Assembly (NCBI RefSeq): GCF_902388705.1
Contig: NZ_CABMQJ010000047.1
Coordinates: 1-14,699, forward strand
DNA from: an uncultured Alistipes sp.
GTDB lineage: Bacteria; Bacteroidota; Bacteroidia; Bacteroidales; Rikenellaceae
Reading direction: 5' to 3'
DNA length: 14,699 nucleotides
The position numbers were made by a program, and so were the translations under genes. Positions 6,953-14,432 of the stretch are shown here, piece by piece. Numbering within the stretch: the first letter of the stretch is position 1; each line of letters opens with the position of its first letter. Below the pieces are notes generated by a model. That model had not been told where the DNA came from and did no database searches. It saw only the letters and a program-made list of their open reading frames with translations.

Positions 6953-8176
6953 TCATGCCGGATTAGCGAAGATATTGCCGATCTTCTGCATCTCCCGGCC
7001 TATCAAGCCCTCCGAGAACTTGGCATAATGCCGCGTCATATTCGTATTGGAGTGCCCCAGAATTTTCGCCAGCACGTCTATCGGCATTCCGTACTCCACG
7101 GCAAGGCAGGCGAACGTATGCCGGGCGACGTGCGTTGTCAGCGTCTTGTCGATATTGCAGATGCCCGCCAGTTCTTTCAGGTAGGCGTTCATTTTGCTGT
7201 TGCTCGGTACAGGTAACATCTTTCCGCGCTGTCTGCAATTCGGGTCGTGCTCGTACTTTCGCAGAAGTTTCACCGGATGCGGCAACAAGGGGATGCGGCT
7301 CATTACGGCGGTTTTCTCGCGGGGTTTGTGAATCCACAACTGCCCGCTATCATCCGCGCTGATATGTTCCGGACGCAGGTGGTCGGCATCCGTAAAGGCT
7401 AATCCCGTCAGACAGCAGAATGCGAACACGTCCCGGATGCGTTCTATCCGTTCGTTCGGCATAGGTTTGTTTATCAAAACATCCAATTCCGCTTTGGTCA
7501 GGTGGTCTTTTGACTTGTTGTGTTCGGGTTTCAGTTTGTAGTACTGAAACGGATTTTTCTCGATCCACTCGTTACGAATGGCGTACAGCATAAAGTTTTT
7601 AAGACAGCACAACAGATTGACCGCGCCGTTGGTCTTGCAGTTATGGGCCGTCTGGATAAAAGTGTTCAGTCCGTCGAGGTACTCATAATTCACCCTGTCC
7701 AGCGGAATATCTTCCTTTTTGTATTGCGCCTGCATATACTCTTTTAGGTAGCGCAGTAAGCGGTGATATTTATTTGCCGTTAGTTGGGTAATGCGTGTCC
7801 CGACCTCCTTCTGCCGTTTGTCGCAATACTTCCCAAATTCAGCAAAAAACATTTTAGAATTTCCGACCGGATTGGCAAGCCGTTCTTTGATGGTAAAGCA
7901 ATCCGGCTCCCTGCCCTCTTTGATTAGCTGATTGTAGACTGCGAAGATATTAGCCCGGTAGCTGGCGACGATCTCGTTAATCTGCTCCGCGAATTTATCG
8001 CGTGATAAAATGCGCTCGGCTTTTTGATTCCACCGCTCCGGCTCGATTTGGCATTGCGTGTAAATCTCGGTCGATGTGCCTGTCGTGGTTACACGCGCAT
8101 AAATAGGGGCTTTACCCTTTTTCGATACTTTGGTTTTCTTGCAGAAAAAAGCAACATTAAAAGTCTGTCGTTCCAT
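6953..8176 (-). CDS. Tyrosine recombinase (element integrase)
   Basis: 407 residues of the Bacteroidota conjugative-transposon integrase type. An N-terminal arm-binding domain (about 1-95) is followed by a SAM-like core-binding domain (about 105-215) and a catalytic domain. Catalytic residues visible are Lys288 in REKT, His349 and Arg352 in HVAR, His375 in LGHSNTNMT and the nucleophile Tyr384 in RHYAK. The first catalytic Arg is replaced: CLTGLAFTDADHL has Ala260 where TGLR is usual, a substitution type also known from CTnDOT IntDOT. It should insert and excise the element. It starts 250 bases from the tRNA-Gly 3' end and reads away from it. Base composition is lower in GC than the chromosomal genes to its right. 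Confidence 0.93.
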   Translation of the reverse strand: MERQTFNVAFFCKKTKVSKKGKAPIYARVTTTGTSTEIYTQCQIEPERWNQKAERILSRDKFAEQINEIVASYRANIFAVYNQLIKEGREPDCFTIKERLANPVGNSKMFFAEFGKYCDKRQKEVGTRITQLTANKYHRLLRYLKEYMQAQYKKEDIPLDRVNYEYLDGLNTFIQTAHNCKTNGAVNLLCCLKNFMLYAIRNEWIEKNPFQYYKLKPEHNKSKDHLTKAELDVLINKPMPNERIERIRDVFAFCCLTGLAFTDADHLRPEHISADDSGQLWIHKPREKTAVMSRIPLLPHPVKLLRKYEHDPNCRQRGKMLPVPSNSKMNAYLKELAGICNIDKTLTTHVARHTFACLAVEYGMPIDVLAKILGHSNTNMTRHYAKFSEGLIGREMQKIGNIFANPA

Positions 8177-8177
8177 A

Positions 8178-8211
8178 ACTGTAAATGTTTTGTTAGTAAT
8201 ACGTTTACAGT
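8178..8211. repeat. Inverted repeat directly upstream of the recombinase start
   Basis: ACTGTAAA (8178-8185) and TTTACAGT (8204-8211) are perfect arms with an 18-base spacer, one base upstream of the recombinase ATG. It could be an operator over the recombinase promoter or a recombinase/excisionase arm site. No good TAnnTTTG box is seen next to it. Confidence 0.65.
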
Positions 8212-8262
8212 ATTGAAATGTTGCTGGCTAAAAAACTGCAATACAACGAAATAGCGTCCAAA

Positions 8263-8300
8263 TCGTGACCCATTTTAAGGACCTGAAAATTAGGTCACGA
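8263..8300. repeat. Inverted repeat between recombinase and tRNA-Gly, possible att-region site
   Basis: TCGTGACC (8263-8270) and GGTCACGA (8293-8300) are perfect 8-base arms, 22 bases apart. A smaller pair ACCT (8281-8284) and AGGT (8292-8295) overlaps the right arm. Its place between recombinase and target tRNA suits a recombinase or excisionase binding site; this is inference. The rest of 8177-8356 shows no gene. Confidence 0.6.
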
Positions 8301-8356
8301 ATAAGGACTGAAAAACTTGCTTTTCGTTGCTTTATCCGCATCGTCCCCAAACATAG

Positions 8357-8391
8357 AAAAACCCCATATATCATTGATATATAGGGTTTTT
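8357..8391 (-). terminator. Terminator downstream of tRNA-Gly
   Basis: AAAAACCC (8357-8364) pairs with GGGTTTTT (8384-8391) and ATATATC (8366-8372) with GATATAT (8376-8382), with a C/A mismatch between them and loop ATT. On the minus strand it lies 36 bases after the tRNA and ends in TTTTT, so it should end the tRNA transcript. Its symmetry also lets it work the other way. Confidence 0.8.
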
Positions 8392-8426
8392 GCTCTCTGT
8401 TGCCGTCTCTTATTATCGGCTCCGGG

Positions 8427-8499
8427 AGCGGAAAACGGGACTCGGACCCGCGACCTCAACCTTGGCAAGGTTGCGCTCTACCAACTGAGCTATTTCCGC
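8427..8499 (-). tRNA. tRNA-Gly (anticodon GCC)
   Basis: The minus strand folds as a standard cloverleaf. The acceptor GCGGAAA (8499-8493) pairs with TTTCCGC; the D-arm is AGCTCAGTTGGTAGAGC; the anticodon arm is CCTTGCCAAGG with anticodon GCC; the T-arm contains GGTCCGAGTCC. The discriminator base is T, as usual for tRNA-Gly, and CCA is not encoded. The 73-base gene has its own promoter at 8581-8611. Its 3' end faces the recombinase gene and is the likely integration target. Confidence 0.95.
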
Positions 8500-8580
8500 A
8501 TAATCTTTTCCGGTACGGGAGGCGGATATTTCCCTGTTCCGACCTCGTTTCCGGGCCCCGGAACCTGCGTTTCGGGACTG

Positions 8581-8611
8581 CAAATATAAACCGAAAAATT
8601 TATTCTGCAAA
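8581..8611 (-). promoter_or_regulatory. Promoter of tRNA-Gly
   Basis: On the minus strand TTTG (8611-8608), a 19-base spacer and TATATTTG (8588-8581) match the Bacteroidota consensus exactly, with the same spacing and -7 sequence as the ars promoter. The predicted start is near 8574, about 75 bases before the mature tRNA. Confidence 0.8.
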
Positions 8612-8641
8612 ATTTTCCGCGGAATTTTGTCGCAAAAACAA

Positions 8642-8669
8642 CGTCCCCGACTCCAAAGAGCCGGGGACG
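8642..8669 (-). terminator. Terminator after the PLP-dependent acyltransferase gene
   Basis: CGTCCCCG (8642-8649) pairs with CGGGGACG (8662-8669), and CTC with GAG inside it, around loop CAAA. On the minus strand a T-rich tail (TTGTTTTTGC) follows. A further 7-bp hairpin, CGACCGG (8694-8700) with CCGGTCG (8707-8713), lies between it and the gene's stop. Confidence 0.85.
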
Positions 8670-8729
8670 CCATACGAAAAATCCTATCGGTCTCGACCGG
8701 TACGTGCCGGTCGGCCGGGAATTACACGA

Positions 8730-10001
8730 TTAGCGCACTTTGAAACCCTCGTCGGCACGAACCGGGATGGGCATCTTTGCGTAAATACCCTCCGCAAGCT
8801 TGCTGCGCACCGCCTTGAATGCCTCGATGGTGACATTGACGTCTTCGAGCGTGTGAACCGCCGTCGGAATGACGCGCAGGATAATCTCGCCTTTCGGAAT
8901 GACGGGATAAATCACCATCGAGCAGAAGATGCCGTGGTTCTCGCGCAGGTCGACGACCAGGTTCGTAGCCTCCGGAATACCGCCTTTCAGGAAAACGGGG
9001 GTCACGGGGGAGTTCGTCACGCCGATTTCGAAGCCGTTCTCTTTCAGGCTATCCTGCAGGGCGCGCACGATTTTCCACAGGTTCTGCTGGTATTCGGGAT
9101 GGTTGCGAATCAGCTCCAGGCGCTTCAGGGCACCCATCACCATCGGCATCGGGAGCGACTTGGCGTAGAGCTGCGAACGCATGTTGTAGCGCAACAGGTT
9201 GATCAGCCAGCGCGGGCCGCAGACGAATGCGCCGATACCGGCCATCGACTTGGCAAAGGTGTTGAACAGCACATCCACGCCGTCCACGACGCCGAAATGC
9301 GACGCCGTACCGCGGCCGCCTTCGCCCATCGTACCGAAACCATGCGCGTCGTCGACCAGCAGACGGAAGTTGAAATCCTTCTTCAGGGCAACGATTTCGT
9401 CGAGTTTACCCAAATCGCCCTTCATGCCGAACACGCCCTCGGTAATCACCAGCACGCCGCCGTTCTGCTCCTCGGCCAAATCGGTAGCATGCTGCAGCTG
9501 CAGGCGCAGCGACTCCATGTCGTTGTGGCCGTAAACGAAGCGCTTGCCCTTGTGCAGGCGCAGGCCGTCGATGATGCAGGCGTGCGCCTCGGCATCATAG
9601 ACCACCACGTCGCGCGGGGTCAGCAGGCAGTCGATAATCGAAATCATGCCCTGGTAGCCGAAGTTCAGCAGGAAAGCGTCCTCCTTGCCGACGAACTCGG
9701 CCAGCTCGCGCTCGAGCTGCTCGTGGTAAACGGTCTGGCCGCTCATCATGCGGGCGCCCATCGGGGCTGCCATACCGAATTTCGCGGCACCTTCGGCGTC
9801 GGCCTTGCGCACCTCGGGATGGTTGGCCAGGCCGAGGTAGTTGTTCAGACTCCAGTTGAGCATCTTCTTGCCCCGGAAAGTCATGTGGGGGCCGATATCG
9901 CCTTCCAGTTTGGGGAAAGCGTAATAACCGTGGGCGTACGACATGTACTGACCGATGGGGCCACCTGCATTCTTCTCCAGGCGTGCAAAAATATCAACCA
10001 T
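8730..10001 (-). CDS. Alpha-oxoamine synthase, probable cysteate (or serine/glycine) acyltransferase
   Basis: 423 residues, a PLP-dependent fold-type I enzyme of the KBL/BioF/serine palmitoyltransferase family. These enzymes condense an amino acid with an acyl thioester and release CO2. PLP contacts seen are His140 in DAEAH, DDAHG (217-221) and the Schiff-base Lys251 in FAKSMAG. The segment PMGARMMSG (80-88) differs from the GCAGSRFLNG of Bacteroidota serine palmitoyltransferases as I remember them and resembles the enzymes that acylate cysteate in sulfonolipid (capnine) synthesis, a lipid typical of Alistipes. Substrate assignment is inference; glycine C-acetyltransferase is the alternative. 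The start at 10001 (MVDIFARLEK) is chosen because the promoter lies just upstream; the longer frame from 10046 would begin within it. Confidence 0.85.
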   Translation of the reverse strand: MVDIFARLEKNAGGPIGQYMSYAHGYYAFPKLEGDIGPHMTFRGKKMLNWSLNNYLGLANHPEVRKADAEGAAKFGMAAPMGARMMSGQTVYHEQLERELAEFVGKEDAFLLNFGYQGMISIIDCLLTPRDVVVYDAEAHACIIDGLRLHKGKRFVYGHNDMESLRLQLQHATDLAEEQNGGVLVITEGVFGMKGDLGKLDEIVALKKDFNFRLLVDDAHGFGTMGEGGRGTASHFGVVDGVDVLFNTFAKSMAGIGAFVCGPRWLINLLRYNMRSQLYAKSLPMPMVMGALKRLELIRNHPEYQQNLWKIVRALQDSLKENGFEIGVTNSPVTPVFLKGGIPEATNLVVDLRENHGIFCSMVIYPVIPKGEIILRVIPTAVHTLEDVNVTIEAFKAVRSKLAEGIYAKMPIPVRADEGFKVR

Positions 10002-10043
10002 AAGATATTGTGTTTTAATGTTTAAGTTTCCGTTCCGGACGCG

Positions 10044-10076
10044 CAAAAGTACAAAAAAAACCTTTTGGCCATCAAA
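10044..10076 (-). promoter_or_regulatory. Promoter of the PLP-dependent acyltransferase gene
   Basis: On the minus strand TTTG (10076-10073), 21 bases, then TACTTTTG (10051-10044), a perfect TAnnTTTG. The spacer is two bases longer than in the ars and tRNA promoters. The start site near 10037 supports ATG 10001. Confidence 0.65.
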
Positions 10077-10136
10077 ATTAGCCGTTTTTTATTCGGCGCT
10101 GCTACGCATTTATACTTATTTCCATATATTAATAGG

Positions 10137-10158
10137 AAAAAGGCCGCTTTCGGCGGCC
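10137..10158 (-). terminator. Terminator after the symporter gene
   Basis: On the minus strand GGCCGC, loop CGAAA, GCGGCC (10158-10142) is followed by TTTTT (10141-10137), 16 bases after the symporter stop. Confidence 0.85.
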
Positions 10159-10174
10159 CGGAAACGGTCTTCGT

Positions 10175-11338
10175 TTACTTTTCCCGCCGGCGGTCTATCG
10201 CGTCGACGATGATTGCGACGGCGCCGTCGCCCGTCACGTTGGTCGCCGTGCCGAAGCTGTCCATGGCGATGTAGGTGGCAATCATCAGTCCGGCGAGCGT
10301 TTCATCGAAGCCCAGCATCGACTCGAGCAGCCCCAGCGCGGCCATAATCGCACCGCCCGGCACCCCCGGCGCGGCAATCATCGTCACGGCCAGCAGCAGG
10401 ATGAACCCCGCGAAAGTGGCTGTCGGAATGTCCATCCCGGCAAGCATCGACACAGCCAGCGCACAGGCGACAATCTTCATCATCGACCCCGACAGGTGAA
10501 TCGTGGCGCAGAGCGGCACGACGAACGACGCGATGCCGGGCCGCACGCCGAGTTTGAGGGTCTGGGCCAGCGTCACGGGAATCGTCGCGGCCGACGACTG
10601 GGTACCGAGGGCCGTGACGTAAGCCGTAAGCATCGTGCGGAGCATCCGCAGCGGGTTTTTGCGTGCCGCCAGTCCGGCAATGGAGAATTGGACGAGCAGC
10701 AGGATGACGGTCATGCAGAAAATCACCCCAATCAGCTTCACGAAGACACCCAGCACGCCCGCGACCTGCCCGGACTGCGTCATCGAAAGGAAGATGCCGA
10801 AAATGTAAAACGGCAGCAGCGGAATGATGACGCCCGCAATCACCCGCTCGATAATCCCTTTGAAATCGTCCATCATCCCCTTGAGTTTCACGCTGTGGGT
10901 GTAGGCCATCCCCAGCCCGAGCACGAACGCGAGCACCAGCGCCGACATGACGCCGAACAGGGGCGGCATCTCGACCGTGAAATAGGGCGCGAGCACCGCA
11001 TTCGCCTCGTCGGGCAGGACGGCGGCCGAGCCTTCGAGCAACGCCGGAAACAGCAGGCGGCCCGTGAGGTAGGTGCCGAAGCCCGAGAAAAGCGTGAAAG
11101 CATAGGCCAATGCCGCCGTGAGCGCCAGCAGACGGCCGGCATTCCGGCCCAGGTCGGCGATACCCGGCGCGACAAGGCCGAGAATCAGCAGCGGAATGAC
11201 GAACGACAGGAACTGGCCGAAAACGGCGTTGAACGTAAGGGCGAGGCGCGTTGCCCAATCCGGCAGAAAAAAGCCGCACCCCACACCCAGCGCGATGGCC
11301 AGCACGACACGCGGCAGCAGTCCGAATCTGAATTTCAT
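10175..11338 (-). CDS. Dicarboxylate/amino acid:cation symporter (DAACS family)
   Basis: 387 residues with about eight membrane segments plus re-entrant hairpins, the GltP/GltT/DctA/SstT fold. The serine-rich hairpin appears as GTQSSAATIPVTL; the second re-entrant region is IAAPGVPGGAIMA; and the binding helix reads ATYIAMDSFGTATNVTGDGAVA, with the Asp/Asn ligands of the family. It should import a dicarboxylate or an amino acid with Na+ or H+; the substrate cannot be read from sequence. The start at 11338 (MKFRFGLL) fits the family N-terminus; a longer frame from 11416 adds a basic stretch without similarity. It diverges from the radical SAM gene at 11465 across a 126-base gap. Confidence 0.88.
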   Translation of the reverse strand: MKFRFGLLPRVVLAIALGVGCGFFLPDWATRLALTFNAVFGQFLSFVIPLLILGLVAPGIADLGRNAGRLLALTAALAYAFTLFSGFGTYLTGRLLFPALLEGSAAVLPDEANAVLAPYFTVEMPPLFGVMSALVLAFVLGLGMAYTHSVKLKGMMDDFKGIIERVIAGVIIPLLPFYIFGIFLSMTQSGQVAGVLGVFVKLIGVIFCMTVILLLVQFSIAGLAARKNPLRMLRTMLTAYVTALGTQSSAATIPVTLAQTLKLGVRPGIASFVVPLCATIHLSGSMMKIVACALAVSMLAGMDIPTATFAGFILLLAVTMIAAPGVPGGAIMAALGLLESMLGFDETLAGLMIATYIAMDSFGTATNVTGDGAVAIIVDAIDRRREK

Positions 11339-11383
11339 ACGAGAATGATTTTTGTAAAGGTAGAAAATATTTCCGTTTTTTGC

Positions 11384-11460
11384 TATCTTTGACTTATATA
11401 AGCGGCGCCTCGGCAAAATACAGGTAAACTTGTTTTTGCCCGCGCCTTACACTATCTTTG
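11384..11460 (+). promoter_or_regulatory. Two candidate -7 boxes upstream of the radical SAM gene
   Basis: TATCTTTG, a perfect TAnnTTTG, occurs at 11384-11391 and again at 11453-11460. The second ends only 4 bases before ATG 11465, so its start site would fall at or in the first codon and give a leaderless mRNA. A partial -33 (CTTG, 11429-11432) lies 20 bases before the second box. The first box has no clear -33 at the right distance. Confidence 0.45.
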
Positions 11461-11464
11461 TACT

Positions 11465-12238
11465 ATGACATCGCTATTCCATGACATCATCTTCGGCCCG
11501 GTACATTCGCGGCGGCTGGGGCTCTCGCTGGGGGTCAACCTGCTGCCCGTCGAGTCGAAACTCTGCTCGTTCGACTGCATCTACTGCGAATGCGGCTGGA
11601 ACGCCGAACACCCTGGCGCACGGCGTTTCAATGCCCGTGAGGACGTCCGCACGCAACTCGAAGCGACCCTGCGCCGCATGGCGGCCGACGGCACGCCGCC
11701 CGACGTCATCACCTTCGCCGGCAACGGCGAGCCGACGATGCATCCCGAGTTCGAGGCCGTAATCGGCGATACGATCGCCCTGCGCGACCGGCTGTGCCCC
11801 ACGGCCCGGGTTTCGGTGCTCTCGAACGCCACGCAACTCCACCGCGACGAGGTGCGCCGCGCCCTGCTGCGCGTAGACAACAACATCCTCAAACTCGACT
11901 CGGCGTTCGACGCCACGGTGCGCCTGATGAACAACCCCCAAAACCCGTCCTATTCCGTAGGCAAGGTCGTGGAGCAGATGAAAAGCTTCGACGGACACCT
12001 GACCGTGCAGACGATGTTCCTGCGCGGGGAGTGCAACGGGCAGCGAATCGACAACACCACCGAAGAGGAGGTCGCCGCCTGGCTGCGCCTGCTCGGCGAA
12101 ATCCGCCCGCGGCAGGTCATGGTCTACTCACTCGACCGCGACACCCCGTGCCGGACGCTCGAAAAGGTGCCGCGCGAGGAGCTGCAGGCCATCGCCGCCC
12201 GCGTCGAGGCGCTGGGCATTCCCTGTCCGGTCGCATAA
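11465..12238 (+). CDS. Radical SAM protein (COG0731-like Fe-S oxidoreductase)
   Basis: 257 residues. The N-terminal FGPVHSRRLGLSLGVNLLP is the hallmark of a widespread single-domain radical SAM family; the [4Fe-4S] cluster motif is CSFDCIYC (Cys34, Cys38, Cys41), with another Cys43 close by. FAGNGEPTMHPE (about 80-91) is the GxE-type SAM-binding strand. It should cleave S-adenosylmethionine reductively; the substrate of this family is not known to me. It lies 14 bases before the Ig-like protein and starts a three-gene rightward unit. Confidence 0.88.
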   Translation: MTSLFHDIIFGPVHSRRLGLSLGVNLLPVESKLCSFDCIYCECGWNAEHPGARRFNAREDVRTQLEATLRRMAADGTPPDVITFAGNGEPTMHPEFEAVIGDTIALRDRLCPTARVSVLSNATQLHRDEVRRALLRVDNNILKLDSAFDATVRLMNNPQNPSYSVGKVVEQMKSFDGHLTVQTMFLRGECNGQRIDNTTEEEVAAWLRLLGEIRPRQVMVYSLDRDTPCRTLEKVPREELQAIAARVEALGIPCPVA

Positions 12239-12252
12239 ACCCGCCTGCCAAG

Positions 12253-13023
12253 ATGAAACGCCTCCTGTTGTTCCTGCTCGTTTCCGGCCCCTGCACGGCC
12301 GGCGCGCAGCGTTTGCCCCCGGCACGGGAGCTGCAGGCCCTGCAGGACAGCGTCTGGCATTGGCTGGGGGCCAACCGCGACGCGGATCCGCTCGCAGAGG
12401 CCGTCTATGCTTCGGGCACCGACGATAGCGGAGGATACGTCGACATATACCTGATGCAGGCCGATTCGGCGATGAAAAACCGGTTCCGCCGCTGCATACA
12501 CGACAGCCCCCTGATACGGCTCCACGGATTCGACCCCGGCACGACGCCCTACCCGCCCGCACCCGAAGGCACGGCGCCGCCCAACGGGCTGACGATGGAG
12601 GCAGAATACGCCCTCTACCCTACGGGTACCGGCCGCGTGCAGCTTACGATCCGTTACCGCGGCGACCAGGCGGTTTACTTCGGCACCGACTATACCGTCT
12701 GCCGGTTCCGGCACGGCCGGTGGGAGGCGCTGCCGATTGTCAACATCCGGAACTCCCTGCTGATTTCGATCGGCCGGAGCGGATTCCCGCCTCCGGACAG
12801 CACACCGCGCGGGATTCCGCCCGGCGGCTACACGTACGATTTCACGGCCCGGATCGCGCCGCGCGTTTTTCCGGCCGCATACGCCCGTTACCGCATCTGC
12901 AAACGGGTTTACCTCGAAAACCCGCGGCGCGACTACCTGCTCACGGCCGATTTCACCGTAACGCCGTTCGTCCCCTTCACCCGTTTCACGGAGGATGCAA
13001 ACGGACAGGCACCCCGACATTAA
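12253..13023 (+). CDS. Secreted protein with a bacterial Ig-like domain, function unknown
   Basis: 256 residues starting MKRLLLFLLVSG, with a short signal peptide probably cut after AGA (residue about 18). No proper lipobox is seen. Residues about 110-250 look like the Gram-positive/Bacteroidota Ig-like domain often named Big_14: MEAEYALYP, VQLTIRYRGDQAVYFGTDY, HGRWEALP, PPGGYTYDF, YARYRICKRVYL, LLTADFTVTPF. The first hundred residues are not recognised. It is likely periplasmic or surface. It lies between the radical SAM gene (14 bases) and yaaA (11 bases), so the three are probably cotranscribed. The longer frame opening at 11794 is out of frame with the radical SAM gene and is not the start. 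Confidence 0.75.
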   Translation: MKRLLLFLLVSGPCTAGAQRLPPARELQALQDSVWHWLGANRDADPLAEAVYASGTDDSGGYVDIYLMQADSAMKNRFRRCIHDSPLIRLHGFDPGTTPYPPAPEGTAPPNGLTMEAEYALYPTGTGRVQLTIRYRGDQAVYFGTDYTVCRFRHGRWEALPIVNIRNSLLISIGRSGFPPPDSTPRGIPPGGYTYDFTARIAPRVFPAAYARYRICKRVYLENPRRDYLLTADFTVTPFVPFTRFTEDANGQAPRH

Positions 13024-13034
13024 AACGACCTGCC

Positions 13035-13790
13035 ATGCAAATACTCCTTTCCTGTGCAAAAACGATGGCGGAAAGCATCCCCGCCGAAGCGCCCCGCACG
13101 ACCACGCCCCGCTACGGGGAGCAGGCGGCGGAACTGGCGGTGCGGCTGGCGACCCTCACCTCGGAAGAACTGGCAAAAATGCTGCGGGTGAACCGGCAGA
13201 TTGCCGCGGCCAACCACCGGCGTTACCACCGTTTCCACGGCGAGGGCACCCTCCCGGCCCTGCTGGCCTACACGGGCATCGTATTCAAACGGATCGGCCC
13301 GGCGAGTTTCACGGCCGGGGATTTCGACTACGCACAGGAACACCTGAACATCACGTCGTTCCTTTACGGGCTGCTCCGGCCGCTGGACGCAATCCGCAGC
13401 TACCGGCTGGAGGGCGACGCCATACTGCCCGGAAACGGCGAACAGACGATGTTCGAATACTGGCAGGGACGGCTGACGGATGCCTTTATCGAAAAAATCC
13501 GCGCCGACGACGGCGTCCTCGTCAACCTCGCCAGCAGCGAGATGAAACGCCTGTTCGACTGGAAACGCATCCGCCGCGAAGTGCGAATCATCACGCCCGA
13601 CTTCCGCATCCGCGAAGGCGACCGGCTGAAAACCGTCGTAGTCTATACGAAAATGTGCCGTGGGGAAATGACGCGCTATATCCTCAAAAACCGCATCGAC
13701 GACCCGGAAATGCTGAAACGCTTCGAATGGGAGGGGTTCCGCTTCGACGCCGGAGGCAGCCGGGGCGACGACTGGCTCTTTGCCCTGTAA
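13035..13790 (+). CDS. yaaA: YaaA/DUF328 family peroxide stress protein
   Basis: 251 residues of the YaaA family, with the usual N-terminus MQILLSCAKTM (commonly ILISPAKTL; here Ser-Cys replaces Ser-Pro). LAYTGIVFKRI, LNITSFLYGLLRPLDAIRSY, LVNLASSEMKRLFDW and the basic C-terminal region with GFRFD are family blocks. In E. coli YaaA lowers free iron and limits DNA damage under hydrogen peroxide, and the fold binds DNA. It is cytosolic. It is last in the rightward cluster, 50 bases from the converging lipocalin gene; no clear hairpin terminator is seen in that gap. Confidence 0.92.
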   Translation: MQILLSCAKTMAESIPAEAPRTTTPRYGEQAAELAVRLATLTSEELAKMLRVNRQIAAANHRRYHRFHGEGTLPALLAYTGIVFKRIGPASFTAGDFDYAQEHLNITSFLYGLLRPLDAIRSYRLEGDAILPGNGEQTMFEYWQGRLTDAFIEKIRADDGVLVNLASSEMKRLFDWKRIRREVRIITPDFRIREGDRLKTVVVYTKMCRGEMTRYILKNRIDDPEMLKRFEWEGFRFDAGGSRGDDWLFAL

Positions 13791-13840
13791 CCGGAAGGTG
13801 CCGCGGCGTGGACAGGCGTGTTTCAAGGTATGGCATCCAA

Positions 13841-14365
13841 TCAGACCTCCTGGTCGACGAACAGCAGTTTGTCGGTGCGGTAGCCGCGCTGCCCGGCAAG
13901 GTGCAGGATGTGGTTGAGCGTCCGAACCGGAAGCACCGGCGTGCGCGCGAGTATCCAGAGGTATTTCGACGAACGGCTGCCGACCAGCGCCCAATCGTAG
14001 TCGCCGCCCAGTTCCATGACATAGTAATCCGAATAGAAAAACCAGAAGAACGACACCCGCAGGCGTCCCGGCACCCCGGCGGCATAGGCCTTTCCACGGG
14101 CGGTTTTACGGCGTCCCGAACGGGCGTCCGTACCGCTGTTGAGCACCCCGACGCGGCCGTCGGGGTGCAGTTCGTACTGCGCCCGCACCCCCGTGAGTCC
14201 GCGCTCGAACGAATGGTCGTAGCGGGCGATCTCGTACCACGTGCCCATATAGCGCGCCAGGTCGAACGACGTCACCGTCGTGCGGTTCGTACGGTCGGTT
14301 ACGGAGCCGTAGACCACGCCCATGATAAGCAGCGCGACGATTAACAGGATGATTGCGATTTTCAC
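13841..14365 (-). CDS. Lipocalin family protein (Blc-like), membrane-anchored
   Basis: 174 residues. Residues 1-20 form one hydrophobic segment without a lipobox Cys, so the protein is probably held by an N-terminal anchor instead of a lipid as in E. coli Blc. The lipocalin signature G-x-W is at 41-43 in FDLARYMGTWYEIARYDHSF; further blocks are VRAQYELHPDGRVGVLN, YYVMELGGDYDWALVGSRSS and YLWILARTPVL. Bacterial lipocalins of this type bind lipids or fatty acids in the envelope. GGGGAG lies five bases before the ATG as a ribosome binding site. It follows dxs by 67 bases on the same strand and may be cotranscribed with it. Confidence 0.9.
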   Translation of the reverse strand: MKIAIILLIVALLIMGVVYGSVTDRTNRTTVTSFDLARYMGTWYEIARYDHSFERGLTGVRAQYELHPDGRVGVLNSGTDARSGRRKTARGKAYAAGVPGRLRVSFFWFFYSDYYVMELGGDYDWALVGSRSSKYLWILARTPVLPVRTLNHILHLAGQRGYRTDKLLFVDQEV

Positions 14366-14432
14366 TCCCCAAAGATTTTAAGGAGCGTCCCAGCAGATTT
14401 TATGCCGCAGGCAGGGTATCGGGAAAGGAAAT

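Noticed and set aside
8348..8355. Leftward -7 box (TATGTTTG) for the integrase
   Set aside because: No -33 box at 19-21 bases, and it lies inside the foot of the tRNA terminator, 172 bases from the integrase start.
8400..10025. Long rightward open frame opposite tRNA-Gly and the acyltransferase
   Set aside because: It is the complement of a clearly conserved gene and a tRNA in high-GC DNA and has no recognisable family.
11794..12252. Long upstream extension of the Ig-like protein in another frame
   Set aside because: It lies entirely over the radical SAM gene in a different frame, and a good signal peptide begins at 12253.
12720..13034. N-terminal extension of YaaA
   Set aside because: It overlaps the Ig-like gene out of frame; the family N-terminus starts at 13035.
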